Shown: positions 11,970-24,454 of the stretch, in pieces
Layout of the letters: each line of letters opens with the position of its first letter
How positions within the stretch are numbered: the first letter of the stretch is position 1
NCBI GenBank assembly: GCA_033977485.1
Contig: CM066984.1
Coordinates: 47,960,600 to 48,024,599, forward strand
DNA length: 64,000 nt
Direction: 5' to 3'
Source of the DNA: Hydrangea macrophylla
Lineage: Eukaryota; Streptophyta; Magnoliopsida; Cornales; Hydrangeaceae
Translations under genes and position numbers: made by a program
Notes under the pieces: model-generated
What the model was told of the DNA's origin: nothing
Database searches by the model: none
The model's input: only the letters and a program-made list of their open reading frames with translations

Positions 11970-12669
11970 TAATACGAACCCCGCCAACAATGTGACGAAA
12001 CCCATAACACGATTAATGCCTCGGACCATTCTACTGTCAGATTCAAAGGGAAACCGCAACCCAACACCTATAACAGATGCGAACCTTGGTATAAAGGATG
12101 AAGATGCCACAATCAAGGATGGAAACTCGGTTGATAAGTCTAGGTATGAACGCCATAGAGTAAATCTGATAAGTTCAAATAGTTCTTCAAAGAACCAAAT
12201 AGAAAACTCTCACAATATTATTAATGATCAAAACTGCATATTACAAACCCTAAAACTGTTTAAATAGGTGAGGCTTACAGTTGGGCCCTATAAGCCTACG
12301 AAATATTATGCCCCAAAATAAATTCGCCCAAAATTAAAATAAAACGAAACTAAAGGAATAAGGAAATTTCCATAATTGGCATGCAAGCCTACAATTCAGC
12401 AATTACGAAAAAATGACAATAAAATTCTAATTTTAGGAAAACTAAAATTTGACTTCAATCTTGAACTGCTGGCTTATTCTTCTAGAACTTGAATTAGATT
12501 GAGACATCTTTATGGACCAAGCTCCATAGGCCTCCACGAATTTTCCTGAGACCAAACTTCTTGAATTAGCCCATTGAGTGCCTCTTTGAACTTCTTTGCC
12601 CGAGCCCTCGTAACTGGTCCAATTGGAATTTGAACTGGTTCCCTTGAAGACGTGCCATGATTTGCATCA
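11970..12669 (-). repeat. 5' LTR of gypsy-2 (700 bp)
   Basis: Minus strand from TGATGCAAATCATGG to GTTCGTATTA (the terminal CA has mutated to TA). Aligns along its length with both gypsy-3 LTRs, including the pol-tail coding segment at the start and a TATA-like CTATTTAAACAG near 12255-12270. Confidence 0.87.
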
Positions 12670-14634
12670 TCTGAGGACTCCCCATTTTTGTAAAATCAAC
12701 TCTTTGAGCCCGAGGATTCCCTTTTTTTTTGTAAAATCATTTCTTTGAGTCTATGTGACTCTATTTGTATAAAAGTAAAGTTTGTTGGGTCTGTATGACT
12801 CCATTTGTGTAAAAAGTGAATTTGTTGAGTCCGTGTGACTTTGTTTGGCCGTTTGGCTTTCTTTTCGTTAAATTAACCTTTTTCCGGAAAAAAAAAAAAG
12901 AAATGAAATTTTGAGTCCGCGTGACTCCGTCTTTGTGAAATATGAAATTTTGAGTCCGCATGACTCCGTTTATGTAAAATATGAATTTTTGAGTCCGTGT
13001 GACTCTATTTGTGTAAAATATGAATTCTTGAGTCTATTTGGCTCCTTTAGTATGAAACATAAGCTTTGAGTTCGCATGACTCCGATTATATGAAAGAATG
13101 TTTTTTAGTCCGCGTGACTCCTTCTTTGTGAAATATAAAATTTTGAGTCCGCGTGACTCCGTCTTTGTAAAATATTAATTATTTTTAAGTCTTTGTGACT
13201 TCGTGTTTATAGAATGTGAATTTTCGAGTCTGTATGAATCCGTGTTTGAGAAATGTGAAAATTTTCAAGATCATATGACTGTCCTTTTGTAAAATGTGAA
13301 TCAGTGTGACTCCCCTTTGGAAATAGGAATTGGTTCAAGTCGAATCGACTCCCGACTTGGAAATGGGAATTGAGTTGAGTCGAACCGACTCCAGACTCCG
13401 GATTTGGAGAATTTGAATTTGTTTGGATCTAATTAACTCCTGATTCATGAGTTTGAAATAAATTGAGTCTGATTGACTCCCGATTTTGTGAAGAAGAAAT
13501 TCTTTGGGTCTGATCGACTCCCAATTTTGTGAAATAAAAATTCTTTGAGTCTGATTGACTCCTGATTTTGAAAATTGGAATTTTTGTTGAGGCGATTTGA
13601 CTCCGATTTTGAGATTTGAGATTCTTGTTGAGTCAAAATTGATTCTGATTAAGAAAATTTGAAATGTTAACCCTCGATTTTGAAATAGGAAATTCTTTGA
13701 GTCCGTGTGACTCCGTTTGTATAAAAAGTGAATTTGTTGAGTCCGTGTGACTCCATTCGTAAATATATATATATATATATATTTGTTGAGTTTATATGAC
13801 TCCATCTGCATAAAATGTGAATTTGTTGAGTCAGTGTGACTCCGTTTGTGGAAAATGTGAATTTGTTGGGTCCGTGGGACTCCATTTATGTAAAATACTG
13901 AGTTCTACGTGACTCCGTCTTTGTAAAATATGAATTTTTTTAAAGTCCGTGTGACTTCGTGCTTATAGAATGTGAAGTTTTGAATCCGTGTTTGAGAAAT
14001 GTGAAAATTTTCTAGATCATATGACTCTCCTTTGTAAAATGTGAATCAGTGCGACTCCCCTTTGGAAATAGGATTTGGTTCAAGTTGAATCGACTCCGAA
14101 CTCCGGATTTTGAGAATTTGAATTTGTTTGAGTCTAATTGACTCCTGATATATGAGTTTGAACTAAATTGAGTCTTGATTGACTCCTAATTTTGTGAAGC
14201 ATAAATTCTTTGAGTTTTATTAACTCCTAATTTTGTGAAACTGAAATTCTTTGAGTTTGATTGACTCCAATTTTGTGAAACAGGAATTCTTTGAGTCTGA
14301 TTGACTTTTGAATTGGTGAAATATAAATTATTTAAGTCTGATTGAATCCCAATTTTAGAATATAGAACTGAAATGAGTCTGATTGACTCCAGATTTTGAA
14401 AAGTTGAATTGAATTGAGCCTAATTGACTCCTGATTCTGAAAGTTGAATTGAATTGAATTGAATCTGACTAACTTCTTATTTTAGAATTTGAATAAAACT
14501 GAGTCTGACTGACTTCGATGAACTGAATTGAATCAAATTGAGTCTATTTTGACTCTCGATTTTGGGAATTAAAATAAATTGAGTCTGATTTAACTCCTGA
14601 TTTTGAAAATTGGAATTTTTTTTGTTGAGTCAAA
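12670..14634. repeat. Minisatellite 1, left block (~40-bp units, GAGTC-N5-GACTC core)
   Basis: About fifty diverged units of 40-41 bp where spacing can be measured (13465, 13506, 13547; 13699, 13739). Each carries GAGTC, five variable bases, GACTC (for example GAGTCTGATTGACTC, GAGTCCGTGTGACTC) followed by an A/T-rich spacer with TTTTG and GAAATT. Several frames stay open by chance and give repetitive ORFs that are not genes. The block continues at 19289 beyond LINE E. Confidence 0.88.
12848..12900 (+). mobile_element. LINE 3'-tail fragment (~53 bp) in the minisatellite
   Basis: GCCGTTTGGCTTTCTTTTCG, then a TTAACC-containing stretch and a poly-A run; matches the last ~50 nt of LINE C (about 31095-31142). 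No clear TSD because the repeat background is degenerate. Confidence 0.7.
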
Positions 14635-14894
14635 ATTTTTTTTTTTTTTTCGAATATGGTTAATCAATAAAAAAAAAGCCAAACGGCACTGTACAAACAT
14701 GCAAGGGGCATACCCCAGGATAAACAATGAGCGCAAAAAAAAAAACTGCGAAGGAGAAACCTAGGCAACAATGGATGGTGACCTTTCAAAAGCAGAGCCA
14801 CGAAAGAGGACCATCCAACCAAAACAAAGGCATCCCAAAAGGATGAGCACAATCAGCCAAGGCTAAAAACAAAAGCTCACAAAAGACAACAAGC

Positions 14895-14989
14895 TTTTTT
14901 TTTCGGGAAATGGTGAATCAATAAAAGAAAAGGCCAAACGGCACTATACAAAGATACAAGGGGCATACCCCAGGATATACAATGGGCTC

Positions 14990-15020
<31 letters not shown>

Positions 15021-16036
15021 ATGCAACAAAGGAGGGGATCAATCGATGGCAAAAAGGCCAAGAGAGAGACCCATCCAATCAAAAGCGAATCACTAAAATA
15101 GGGGAAAACCCAAAGGAGTTCCCCCAAAGATTGGACCAAGTGTATCCACATGGGAGCCAAAAACAAAGAACATTCCAATTAAGCCAAACCGAAAGTAGAT
15201 ACACATTTAATTGAAATTAAACCCACTTAGCAACATAAATAGGAAGGTGAGGGTCTTTTTTCCATTGAATCTGGATTTGTAAGGAGATTTGGAGGCAGAT
15301 CTCTTGAAGGATCCGTTCCTTAGCTTTGACTTCAGAGAGGAAGGTGCGAGCATTTCTCTCTCTCCAAATACTATATATTGCCAACCCAAGGGACATCTTG
15401 GGGATGATGTGGTGAGGGGTGTTCTTTGTCCATGCTCTAGTTGCCCACTCCACTAACAAGCTCCAAGAGATAGCTGGGGGAGCAACCTCCAGCTTTTGCA
15501 AAATTCCCTGCCAAATAAAAGAAGAGAATGAGCAACTAAAAAATAAGTGATCACGGGATTCCATATCTTGGTGGCATAAAACACATGCCAGAGGACCCGG
15601 AGTGTAGTGGAAAATCCTGTCATGAGTGGGTAACCTATTAAGAAAGGCCAACCAAGATATGAATCTGTGTCTTGGGATATTCCCAGGGAACCATATAAGA
15701 CGATGCCAGGGCACCTTGGGTCGAATGTCTCTAAGGTGGTCCCAGGTATGCGCAAGAGTAAAATGCCCACTAGGGGAAGGGACCCAACTGGCAACATCAA
15801 GAACTTCAGAGGGAGGAGGGAGGTCAATCATGCGGTTCCGAATTTCCATAAGTTCTAAAGTATTAGTGAGGGGCCAATGCCATTCCCCATTCACAATGAT
15901 ATCCGCAACTTTAGCATTTAAGGGAATGGCTGCATCATAAACAACTCTAGGTCCAAACTTCTCCAGAAGAGGACCAAGAGGATGCCAATTGTCATACCAT
16001 AAGAAGGTGCCACATCCATTACCAATTTTATGTTCC
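14895..16036 (-). mobile_element. LINE F: short 5'-truncated LINE with 14-bp TSD
   Basis: AAAGACAACAAGCT flanks it at 14881-14894 and 16037-16050. It contains poly-A (T-run 14895-14902), 3' UTR to 15216 with a 28-nt homopolymer at about 14991-15018, and the ORF2 C-terminus. Inserted into the 3' UTR of LINE E. Confidence 0.93.
15217..16036 (-). CDS. LINE F ORF2 C-terminal fragment (zf-RVT)
   Basis: About 273 open codons. LEHKIGNGCGTFLWYDNWHP, then YDAAIPLNAKV, the zf-RVT region (HRFISWLAFLNRLPTHDRI, CVLCHQ, HLFFSC) and the basic end PHLPIYVAKWV. Aligns with LINE E and C throughout. RT and endonuclease were lost by 5' truncation. Confidence 0.85.
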
Positions 16037-16199
16037 AAAGACAACAAGCTGCTACAAGCAACAGACTACAACCTAACTACCAAGCTAAAACCAACCTTAC
16101 AACCAAACACACCAAATACAAAGTAAAGAAAACACTGCCAAACAGCTCCCAAAAACACCCAATTATAGCCATAAGGAGAGTGAAATAGAGGAAGGCACG

Positions 16200-19100
16200 C
16201 TAAGACCAATTAGCCATATAATCAGATAGATGAGGATCATTTCTCCACTTAAGTTGGATCTGGACGGATATGTGGAGGTACATATCTTGAAGAATCCTTT
16301 CCTTTGTCTTCACTTGAGATTTGAAGGTGCGAGCATTTCTTTCTTTCCAAATGCCATAAACCGCCATCCCTAGGCACATATTAGAGATGATGTGGTTGGG
16401 GGTTTTCTTCTTCCAGGTTCTAGCTGCCCAATCCAGTAAAGAGCCCCAAGAGGAAGTGTGTGGAGATATCCCCAACCGATGTAATAAACCCTGCCATATA
16501 AAAGAGGAGAATGAGCAATCAAAGAACAAATGATCATGAGATTCCATACCTTGGTAGCATAAAACACAAGCCAATGGGCCAGGAGTGAAGTGAAAAATCC
16601 TGTCATGAGTAGATAACCTGTTAAGAACAGCTAACCACGCAATAACACTATGTCTAGGAATGTTCCCAGGAAACCAGATGAGGCGGTGCCATGGAACCTT
16701 TGGGCGAGTGTCTCTAAGGTGGTCCCAAGTATGAGCCAGCTTAAAGATCCCATTTGGCGATGGGATCCAAATGGCTAAGTCAAGATGGTCAGAGGGAGGA
16801 GGAAGTTCATGCATATGGGCCCGAATTTCCATAAGGTCTAAAGTGTTAGTTAAAGGCCATTGCCAATCTCCGTTAACAATAATATCTTTGACTTTAGCAT
16901 TTAAAGGGATGGCGGCATCCTAAGCAACTCTAGGACCAAACTTATCAAGGAGGGGACCTAAAGGGTGCCAATTATCATACCATAAGAAGGTATCACAACC
17001 ATTACCAATTTTATGTTTCAGTAAAGGTCTAACGATGTCTCTAAGTTTTAAAAGTTTCCTCCAATACCAAGAACATTGAGAGGGGGCCTTAACAGCCCAA
17101 ATGCTTTTCCCTTTTAAAAGATAAGTTTTAACCCAGTCAACCCAGAGGGAGTGATTCCTAGGAGAGAAGAGAGACCAAATGTGTTTAAGGTTGAGAGTTT
17201 TGTTAAGTTGAACAAGATTTTTCAAACCCAAACCCCCTTCCTTCTTAGGGATACAGATGAGATCCCAGGCCACCTTAGCCCCATGGGTTTGTTCAATGCT
17301 CCCAGACCAAAGAAATCTACGAATATGTTTTTCCACCTCCTTGATGATACTTTTGGGGAGAATAAACATTCCAGACCAATAGTTTTGGATACCTGCAAGA
17401 ACAGACTGTATAAGTTGCAATCGGCCAGCATAAGATAAGCATTTAGAGGTCCACGAAGTGATTCTAGAGCTGATTTTACTGATAAGTTCAATGCAGTCCC
17501 CTTTTTTCAGTCTAGATGTTATAAGAGGAACACCTAGATATTTAAGGGGGAGGGAACCAGTGGGAACATGAAGGATATCACTAATGGACTGAACATCATT
17601 GGCACCGATACTAGAAGTAAATAAACAACTCTTACTAGTATTAGCAAGTAAACCTGTAAGATCATAGAACTGAGCAAGAGTGTTTTTCATGAGCTGAGCT
17701 GACTCCTTATCACCATAAAACAATAATAAAAGGTCATCAGCAAAGCAGAGGTGGGATATTTCAAGTTTATCACATTTCCAATGATATTTAAACTGGGTAG
17801 AAGTATTAATATTATGATCGATTAATTGGCTTATGGTGTCCATCACAAGGACAAACAAATAAGGAGAAAGGGGATCACCTTGCCTAAGGCCCTTGGCACC
17901 CTCAAAGTATCCAATAGATTCCCCATTAAAGTTAATGGAGTATTTAGGAGTAGTCACACAAGTTTTGATCCAAAGTTGCATTTTGGGAGGAAACCCTAAG
18001 ACATCAATTAAGTCCAATAAAAATCTCCAACTAACACTATCATAAGCTTTCATAAGGTCAATTTTTGCTGCTGCTCTAGGTTGACCCTCTGATTTATGGT
18101 AGTCCCTCATGAGATCCTGAGCAAGGAGGATATTATCACTTATCTTCCGACCTTTAATAAAAGCGGATTGGGCATTGTCAACAAGTTCGGGCAAGATAAG
18201 TTGGAGTCTTTTGGCAATAATTTTAGAAATGCATTTATAAATGGTATTGCAACACGAAATAGGTCTGAAATCACTCATTTTAGAAGGATTGGAAATTTTG
18301 GGGATAAGAGCGATAATGGTTGCATTAGACTCTCTTAAAAGCTCTCCGTTGATAAAAAATTCCTTGATAGCTTGAATAACGAGAGTACCGGTAATGTTCC
18401 AGGTTTCCTTAAAAATATGGGCATTAAAGCCATCTGGACCCGGAGCTTTGTTACTATGGATGCTAAACAAAGCGTCTTTTATCTCATCGTCATTAGGAAT
18501 ATTATCCATACTAGTATAATCTTCAATAGGAATCCTTTTATGGATAATATTCCTTAGAACACTAATGCCAGGGTAGTGATTAGTCGCAGGAGTTCCAAGC
18601 ATGGATTTAAAATATCTAACAGCTTCATTTTTTGTTTCCTCACCATTTTTAGATTGTTCTCCATTAGGTAAAAGAAGGGAGACAATATGTTTTCTGTTTC
18701 TGCGGTTCTTTATGGATTGGTGAAAAAAGGTGGTGTTCCTATCCCCGGCTTCAAGCCATTGGACTCTGGACTTCTGTCTCATCACTTCCTCTTCCACACG
18801 AATAGCTTCCAGAAAAATTCCCATCAGATGATTTTCATGAGCTTTTAAATTAACATCATCAGGATGCTCATCTAGCATATGCTGGCACTGCATAAGATCA
18901 GCCCTAGCTTTATCCACTTTCAATTTTTCTCTACCAATTGAGTCTTTAGAAAACATTTTAAGATCAGTTTTTAGATTTCTAAGCTTATGACATAACTGGA
19001 ATTGATAGTTACCATTGATATTTCTATTCCAAGAATACCTAACCAAGTCATCGAATTTATCCAGCGAAGTCCAGTAATTATAAAATTTAAATGAGCGACC

Positions 19101-19288
19101 TTTTATCTTGGTAGTCATGTCCATTTTAATAAAGAAGGGGGAGTGGTCAGAGATACCAGATGGGAGAAAATGAGCAAATGCTGAAGGAAATTTTCCAAGC
19201 CATTCTTGGTTGACGAGAGCTCTGTCCAATTTCTCCTTGATTTGGCTATTACTCCACGTGAAGAAAATCCCTGTGAATCTAAGATCAT
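16200..19288 (-). pseudogene. LINE E ORF2 (partial endonuclease, RT, zf-RVT), one nonsense codon
   Basis: About 1030 codons. It begins inside the endonuclease at DLRFTGIFFTWSN, keeps SDHSPFF, then has the full RT: GPDGFNAHIF, RPISCCNTIYKC, AFIKGRKISDN, KIDLMKAYDSVSW, GLRQGDPLSPYLF, CFADDLLLLF, YLGVPL. The zf-RVT module (RHSVIAWLAVLNRLSTHDRI, CVLCYQ, HLFFDC) and the ending DYMANWS follow. One TAG (16920-16922) replaces the Tyr of the conserved YDAAI; otherwise the frame is open. Belongs to the same subfamily as LINE C, F and H. Confidence 0.87.
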
Positions 19289-21289
19289 AAATTAACCCTC
19301 GATTTTGAAATAGGAAATTCTTTGAGTCCGTGTGACTCCATTTGTATAAAAAGTGAATTCGTTGAGTGCATGTGACTCCATTCGTATAAATATATATATA
19401 TATATATACATTTGTTGAGTCTGTATGACTCCATTTTTATGAAATGTGAATTTAATTGAGTCTGTGTGATTCCATTTGTATAAAAAGTGAATTTTTGTTA
19501 AGTCTGTGTGACTCCGTGAATTTCGTTGAGTCCGAGTGACTCTACTGTTGTAAAATGCAAATTTTGAGTCCAAATGACTCTGTGGTTGTAAAATGCGAGT
19601 TTTCGAGTCCTAGCGAGTCCATGGATCCGAATGAATCTTTTGTTTTAAAATGTGGATTTGTTAACTCCTTGTGTAAGAAAATTGAATTTTTTGGGTCCAA
19701 GTGACTCCCTTTGAATTTGTGAGTCTGCTTAACTCCGAATTTTGTTGGAATTGAATTCTTTGAGTCTAACTGACTCCGAACTTTCGATAGTTTGGGCTAA
19801 AATGGATCTAACTATCGCTAGATTTTAATGTTAAAATAAGTTAAATATTATTGGCTCCCGATTGCGGAAATTAAGATCATAAAGTTCGTCTGACACCCGA
19901 TTCATGAAAGTGTAACATAGCACCCGAGCTTAGAAATTGAATTGAATTGAGTCTGATTGACTCCTAATTCTGGAAAAATTCATATGAGTCTGATTGACTC
20001 CAGATTTTAGAGTTTTTGAATTGAATTGAGTCTGTTTTTTAATTAGAAATTCTTTGAGTCTGATCGACTCCTAATTTTAGATTTGAGTCTGATTGACTCT
20101 CAGTGTTGTGAAATAGAATCTGATTCGAGTCCAATTGACTCCTGTTCTAGAAATTTGAAACTATTTTGAGTCTGTTTGACTCCGATTTTGAAATTAGAAA
20201 TTCTTTTGAGTCTGATTGGCTCATGTTTTTGGAAATTAGAAATTCTTTTGAGCCTGATTGGCTCATGTTTTAGGAAATTAGAAATTCTTTTGAGTCTGGT
20301 TGACTCCCAATCTTGTGAAATAGAAATTCTTTGAGTTCGATTGACTCCCAATTTTGTAAAATTTATTTTGTGAAATAGAAATTCTTTAAGTCCAGTTTTG
20401 TGAATTTGAATCCGATTGACTCCTGGTTTTGTCTGATTTTGCGAAATAGGAATTGAATAAAGTCTGATTGACTCCTGATTTAGGATTTGAATTTGAATTT
20501 AATTTGAGTCAAATTGACTCCGAAATCGGTGAAATTGAATTTGTTTGAGTCTAACTGACTCCTGATTTCAGAAAATGAATTAAGTCGAGTCTAGGCGACT
20601 CCTAATTGAACATTTGAATTTGAACTCGAATTGAGTCGAATCGACTCCGGACTTGGTGAAATTGAGTTTATTTGAGTCCGGCTGACTCCTGATCGAAATT
20701 TGAAAAAACAAATTAAGTTCAATTGACTACCAATTTTGGAAAATTGAATTAAATTGAGTCTAACTGATTCTCAATTTTGGAAATTGAAGTGGATTTGAGT
20801 CCATTGGACCCCCAGCTTTAGATATTTGAAATAATTTAAGTCCATCGGACTCCCGATTTAGAAATTTGAAATAATTTGAGTCTGATGTACTAGACTCTGA
20901 ATTTTTGAAAGTAAATGGAATGAAATTTGTTTGACTAAGAAGGGAATTTGTTGGGTTGAATGGACTCTCGATTTTAGAAAATCGAATTAAGTCTGAAGGA
21001 CTCCGGATTTTTAGAATTGAACTGATTCGAGTCTGACTGACTCCAAATTTTGAATTAAAATTGAGTAAAGTTTGTCCGACTCCAGGTTTGAAAATAAAAT
21101 GAATTTGAGTCTGTCCGACTCTAGGTTTTGAAAAATAAAATGAATTTGAGTCTGTTCAACTCCAAGTTTTGAAAATTGAAAGGAATTTGAGTCGATTTGA
21201 CTCCAAATTTTGAAAATTGAAAAGAAAGTCTGATTGACTCCCGATTTTGAAAAATGAAATGAATTTGAGTCTGATTGACCCCGAATTCA
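19289..21289. repeat. Minisatellite 1, right block
   Basis: Continuation of the GAGTC-N5-GACTC array after LINE E. The first ~100 bp duplicate 13660-13760 closely, including a TATA dinucleotide run (19390-19408, compare 13767-13781). Units become more diverged to the right. Apparent ORFs (for example 20100-20351) are translation of repeats. Confidence 0.86.
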
Positions 21290-23715
21290 GAGCAAATATA
21301 TTTGACGAGGCCAAAGGGCTGCGGATTTTTCAGAGCAAACATATCCGACAGGGCCGAAGCATTGCGGATTTTTCAAAGCAAACTCACTCTGACACCGGAG
21401 TATAAGGCGCGAAGCGCATCTCAGTCGATTCTTGGAAGACACTGGAGTATAAGGCGCGAAGCGCATCTCAGTCTTTCAAAAAGCATGGTTCCTGATTCGA
21501 CACCGGAGTATAAGGCGCGAAGTACATCTCAGTCTTTCAAAAAGTGTGGTTCCTGATTCGACATCGGAGTATAAGGCGCGAAGCGCATCTCAGTTGATTA
21601 GATGATTCTTGGAAGACACCGGAGTATAAGGCGCGAAGCGCATCTCAGTCTTTCAAAAAGTGTGGTTCTTGATTCGACACCGGAGTATAAGGCACGAAGC
21701 GCATCTCAGTCGATCAGATGATTCTTGGAAGACACTGGAGTATAAGGCGCGAAGCGCATCTCAGTCTTTCAAAAAGCGTGGTTCCTGATTCGACATCGGA
21801 GTATGAGGCGCGAAGCGCATCTCAGTCGATCAGATGATTCTTGGAAGACACCGAAGTATAAGGCGCGAAGTGCATCTCAGTCTTTCAAAAAGCGTGGTTC
21901 CTGATACGACACTGGAGTATGAGGCGCGAAGCGCATCTCAGTCGATCAAATGATTCTTGGAAGACACTGGAGTATAAGACGTGAAGCGCATATCAGTCTT
22001 TCAAAAAGCATGGTTCCTAATTCAACAACGGAGTATAAGGCGTGAAGCGCATCTCAGTCGATCAGATGATTCTTGGAAGACACCGGAGTATAAGGCGCGA
22101 AGCGCATCTCATTCTTTTCAAAGAGCGTAGTTCCTGATTCGACACCGGAGTATGAGGCACAAAGTGCATCTCAGTTGATCAGATGATTCTTGGAAGACAC
22201 CTAAGCCTAAAAGCGCCGCCCAGTCAATTGTGTCAATAGAGCAAATCCGCGTTGATACCGGGGCATAAGTTACAAAGTGTCGCCCAGTCGATTGCGTTCT
22301 TCTGTTTGGCCAAAATGGCTACGAATCCAAAAGAGGACCAACTTGCTAATCAGATAGACTCTGAGTTCCAGGGCGAAGCGCATCTCAGTCGATCAGATGA
22401 TTCTTGGAAGACACCGGAGTATAAGGCGCGAAGCGCATCTCAGTCTTTCAAAAAGCGTGGTTCTTGAGTATAAGGCACGAAGCGCATCTCAGTCGATCAG
22501 ATGATTCTTGGAAGACACTGGAGTATAAGGCGCGAAGCGCATCTCAGTCTTTCAAAAAGCGTGGTTCCTGATTCGACATCGGAGTATGAGGCGCGAAGCG
22601 CATCTCAGTCGATCAGATGATTCTTGGAAGACACCGAAGTATAAGGCGCGAAGTGCATCTCAGTCTTTCAAAAAGCGTGGTTCCTGATACGACACCGGAG
22701 TATGAGGCGCGAAGCGCATCTCAGTCGATCAAATGATTCTTGGAAGACACTGGAGTATAAGACGTGAAGCGCATATCAGTCTTTCAAAAAGCATGGTTCC
22801 TAATTCAACAACGGAGTATAAGGCGTGAAGCGCATCTCAGTCGATCAGATGATTCTTGGAAGACACCGGAGTATAAGGCGCGAAGCGCATCTCATTCTTT
22901 TCAAAGAGCGTAGTTCCTGATTCGACACCGGAGTATGAGGCACAAAGTGCATCTCAGTTGATCAGATGATTCTTGGAAGACACCTAAGCCTAAAAGCGCC
23001 GCCCAGTCAATTGTGTCAATAGAGCAAATCCGCGTTGATACCGGGGCATAAGTTACAAAGTGTCGCCCAGTCGATTGCGTTCTTCTGTTTGGCCAAAATG
23101 GCTACGAATCCAAAAGAGGACCAACTTGCTAATCAGATAGACTCTGAGTTCCAGGGCGAAGCGCATCTCAGTCGATCAGATGATTCTTGGAAGACACCGG
23201 AGTATAAGGCGCGAAGTGCATCTCAGTCTTTCAAAAAGCGTGGTTCCTGATTCGACACCTGAGTATGAGGCGCGAAGCGCATCTCAGTCGATCAGATGAT
23301 TCTTGGAAGACACCAGAGTATAAGATGCGAAGCGCATCTCAGTCTTTCAAAAAGCGTGGTTCCTAATTCAACAACGGAGTATAAGGCGCGAAGCGCATCT
23401 CAGTCGATCAGATGATTCTTGGAAAATCGGAGTATAAGGCGCAAAGCGCATCTCAGTCTTTTCAAAGAGCGTGGTTCCTGATTCCACACCGGAGTATGAG
23501 GCACAAAGTGCATCTCAGTCGATTAGATGATTCTTGGAAGACACCTGGGCCTAAAAGCGCCGCCCAGTCAATTGTGTCGATAGAGCAAACCCGCGTTGAC
23601 ACCGGGGCATAAGTCACAAAGTGTCGCCCAGTCGATTGCGTTCTTCTGTTTGGCTAAAATGGCTACGAATCCAAAAGAGGACCAACTTGCTAATCAGAGA
23701 GACTCTGAGTTCCAA
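21290..23715. repeat. Satellite 2: alternating 61/55-bp monomers
   Basis: Each monomer begins GGAGTATAAGGCGCGAAGCG and continues CATCTCAGT. Type A adds CTTTCAAAAAGCGTGGTTCC (61 bp), type B adds CGATCAGATGATTCTTGGAA (55 bp). Starts at 21505, 21566, 21621, 21682 and 21737 show the A/B alternation, a ~116-bp dimer. All monomers keep GCGCGAAGCGC, a GAA-loop mini-hairpin. Three longer variant units (about 22200-22370, 22980-23155, 23545-23715) carry a GGGGCATAAGT... segment. Confidence 0.92.
21720..23283. repeat. 783-bp near-identical tandem duplication within satellite 2
   Basis: Landmarks recur at +783: GACATCGGAGTATGAGG at 21792 and 22575; the CCGGGGCATAAG unit at 22258 and 23041 (a third, variant copy at 23602). 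Only scattered substitutions separate the copies, so this higher-order duplication is recent compared with monomer divergence. Confidence 0.88.
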
Positions 23716-24147
23716 ATAGCTCACCCAGTAAGTTGAAGTGACCGTAAGTATTAAGTAGCATAGGGCATGGATTGCATCTAGATACGTCAGGATAGCACGA
23801 TCTCGAATCACATCACTTAGAGAGCATGAAGTTGCATTGACCGGCATCATTTGCTTGAGCACGTGCATCACGACAAGATAGGGTGCATTCATCCGTATGA
23901 CTACTTATGCTTGTGTGTGTGTTTGACCCCTGCCCGAACTACATCTTGGGCTGATTCCTGAATGGATACCTAGGCAGTTCACCATTGAGCACGGCTAGTT
24001 GGGACCTTACCGCGCGTCTCTCTTTTTTTGTAATGCATTTTGTTTTACCTAAATCCGACAGTTTGGTCAAAGGCCTGTCTTCACACCGGCTTCAGCATTC
24101 GCTTGTGAAACACGTTGCTCCACAAGCTCTGCCGAAGAGGGACATAC
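23716..24147 (+). other. 3' untranslated region and PPT of a Tat/Ogre-like element
   Basis: From about 23928 to the LTR this is nearly identical to 35741-35965, both ending GAAGAGGGACATAC directly before TGTAGACACC. The purine-rich GAAGAGGGA is the likely polypurine tract. No coding sequence seen. Confidence 0.72.
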
Positions 24148-24454
24148 TGTAGACACCCCAATTTTGACCAAACGTCGAATTAAGGGGAGTGTTACCTCCG
24201 AGTCCGATGATGACAATTTTCGAACAAAACTAAGGCTTCCAAGGGGATTCAAGCTTTTTAAAAGACTCTTCAATTCAAACAAAAAAGAAAGAAAAGAAAA
24301 ATGAACAAAACGGCACATGGTGTGGGCTGCGGCAGTCACAGAGTGCCGCAGCAGCACTCTGTGTTTGCCTGACCGACAGTCCGTAACTGCCGCAAAAATA
24401 CATCAAGTGCCGCGAAAATTAGAATTTCAAAAAAGATGGCAATCCATAGAGTTG

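Larger units (their letters stand above)
9176..12669 (-). mobile_element. gypsy-2: 5' portion of a Ty3/gypsy element, cut by LINE A
   Basis: Minus strand: 5' LTR (12669-11970), PBS, leader with purine tract, gag (11150-10060, broken) and protease-side pol (to 9176). Same family as gypsy-3, aligning end to end. It inserted at the edge of the GAGTC minisatellite, which resumes at 12670. RT, integrase and the 3' LTR would lie beyond LINE A, outside the window, or are deleted. Confidence 0.87.
14635..19288 (-). mobile_element. LINE E: 5'-truncated LINE split by LINE F
   Basis: Minus strand. T-run near 14635-14650, 3' UTR in two pieces (14651-14894 and 16051-16199), ORF2 16200-19288. LINE F separates the 3' UTR pieces. 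The 5' end falls in the endonuclease region next to minisatellite 1, which resumes at 19289 with sequence nearly identical to 13660-13760. TSD not resolvable in the repeats. Confidence 0.87.

Noticed and set aside
13335..13885. ORFs of 60-158 residues with repeated SDS/LNKF-like segments
   Set aside because: Open frames through a 40-bp minisatellite; no conserved reading frame.
21397..23600. Regularly spaced identical repeats resembling a CRISPR array
   Set aside because: The 'spacers' are themselves only two repeated sequences (A/B monomer halves), and the setting is a plant retroelement; this is a satellite.
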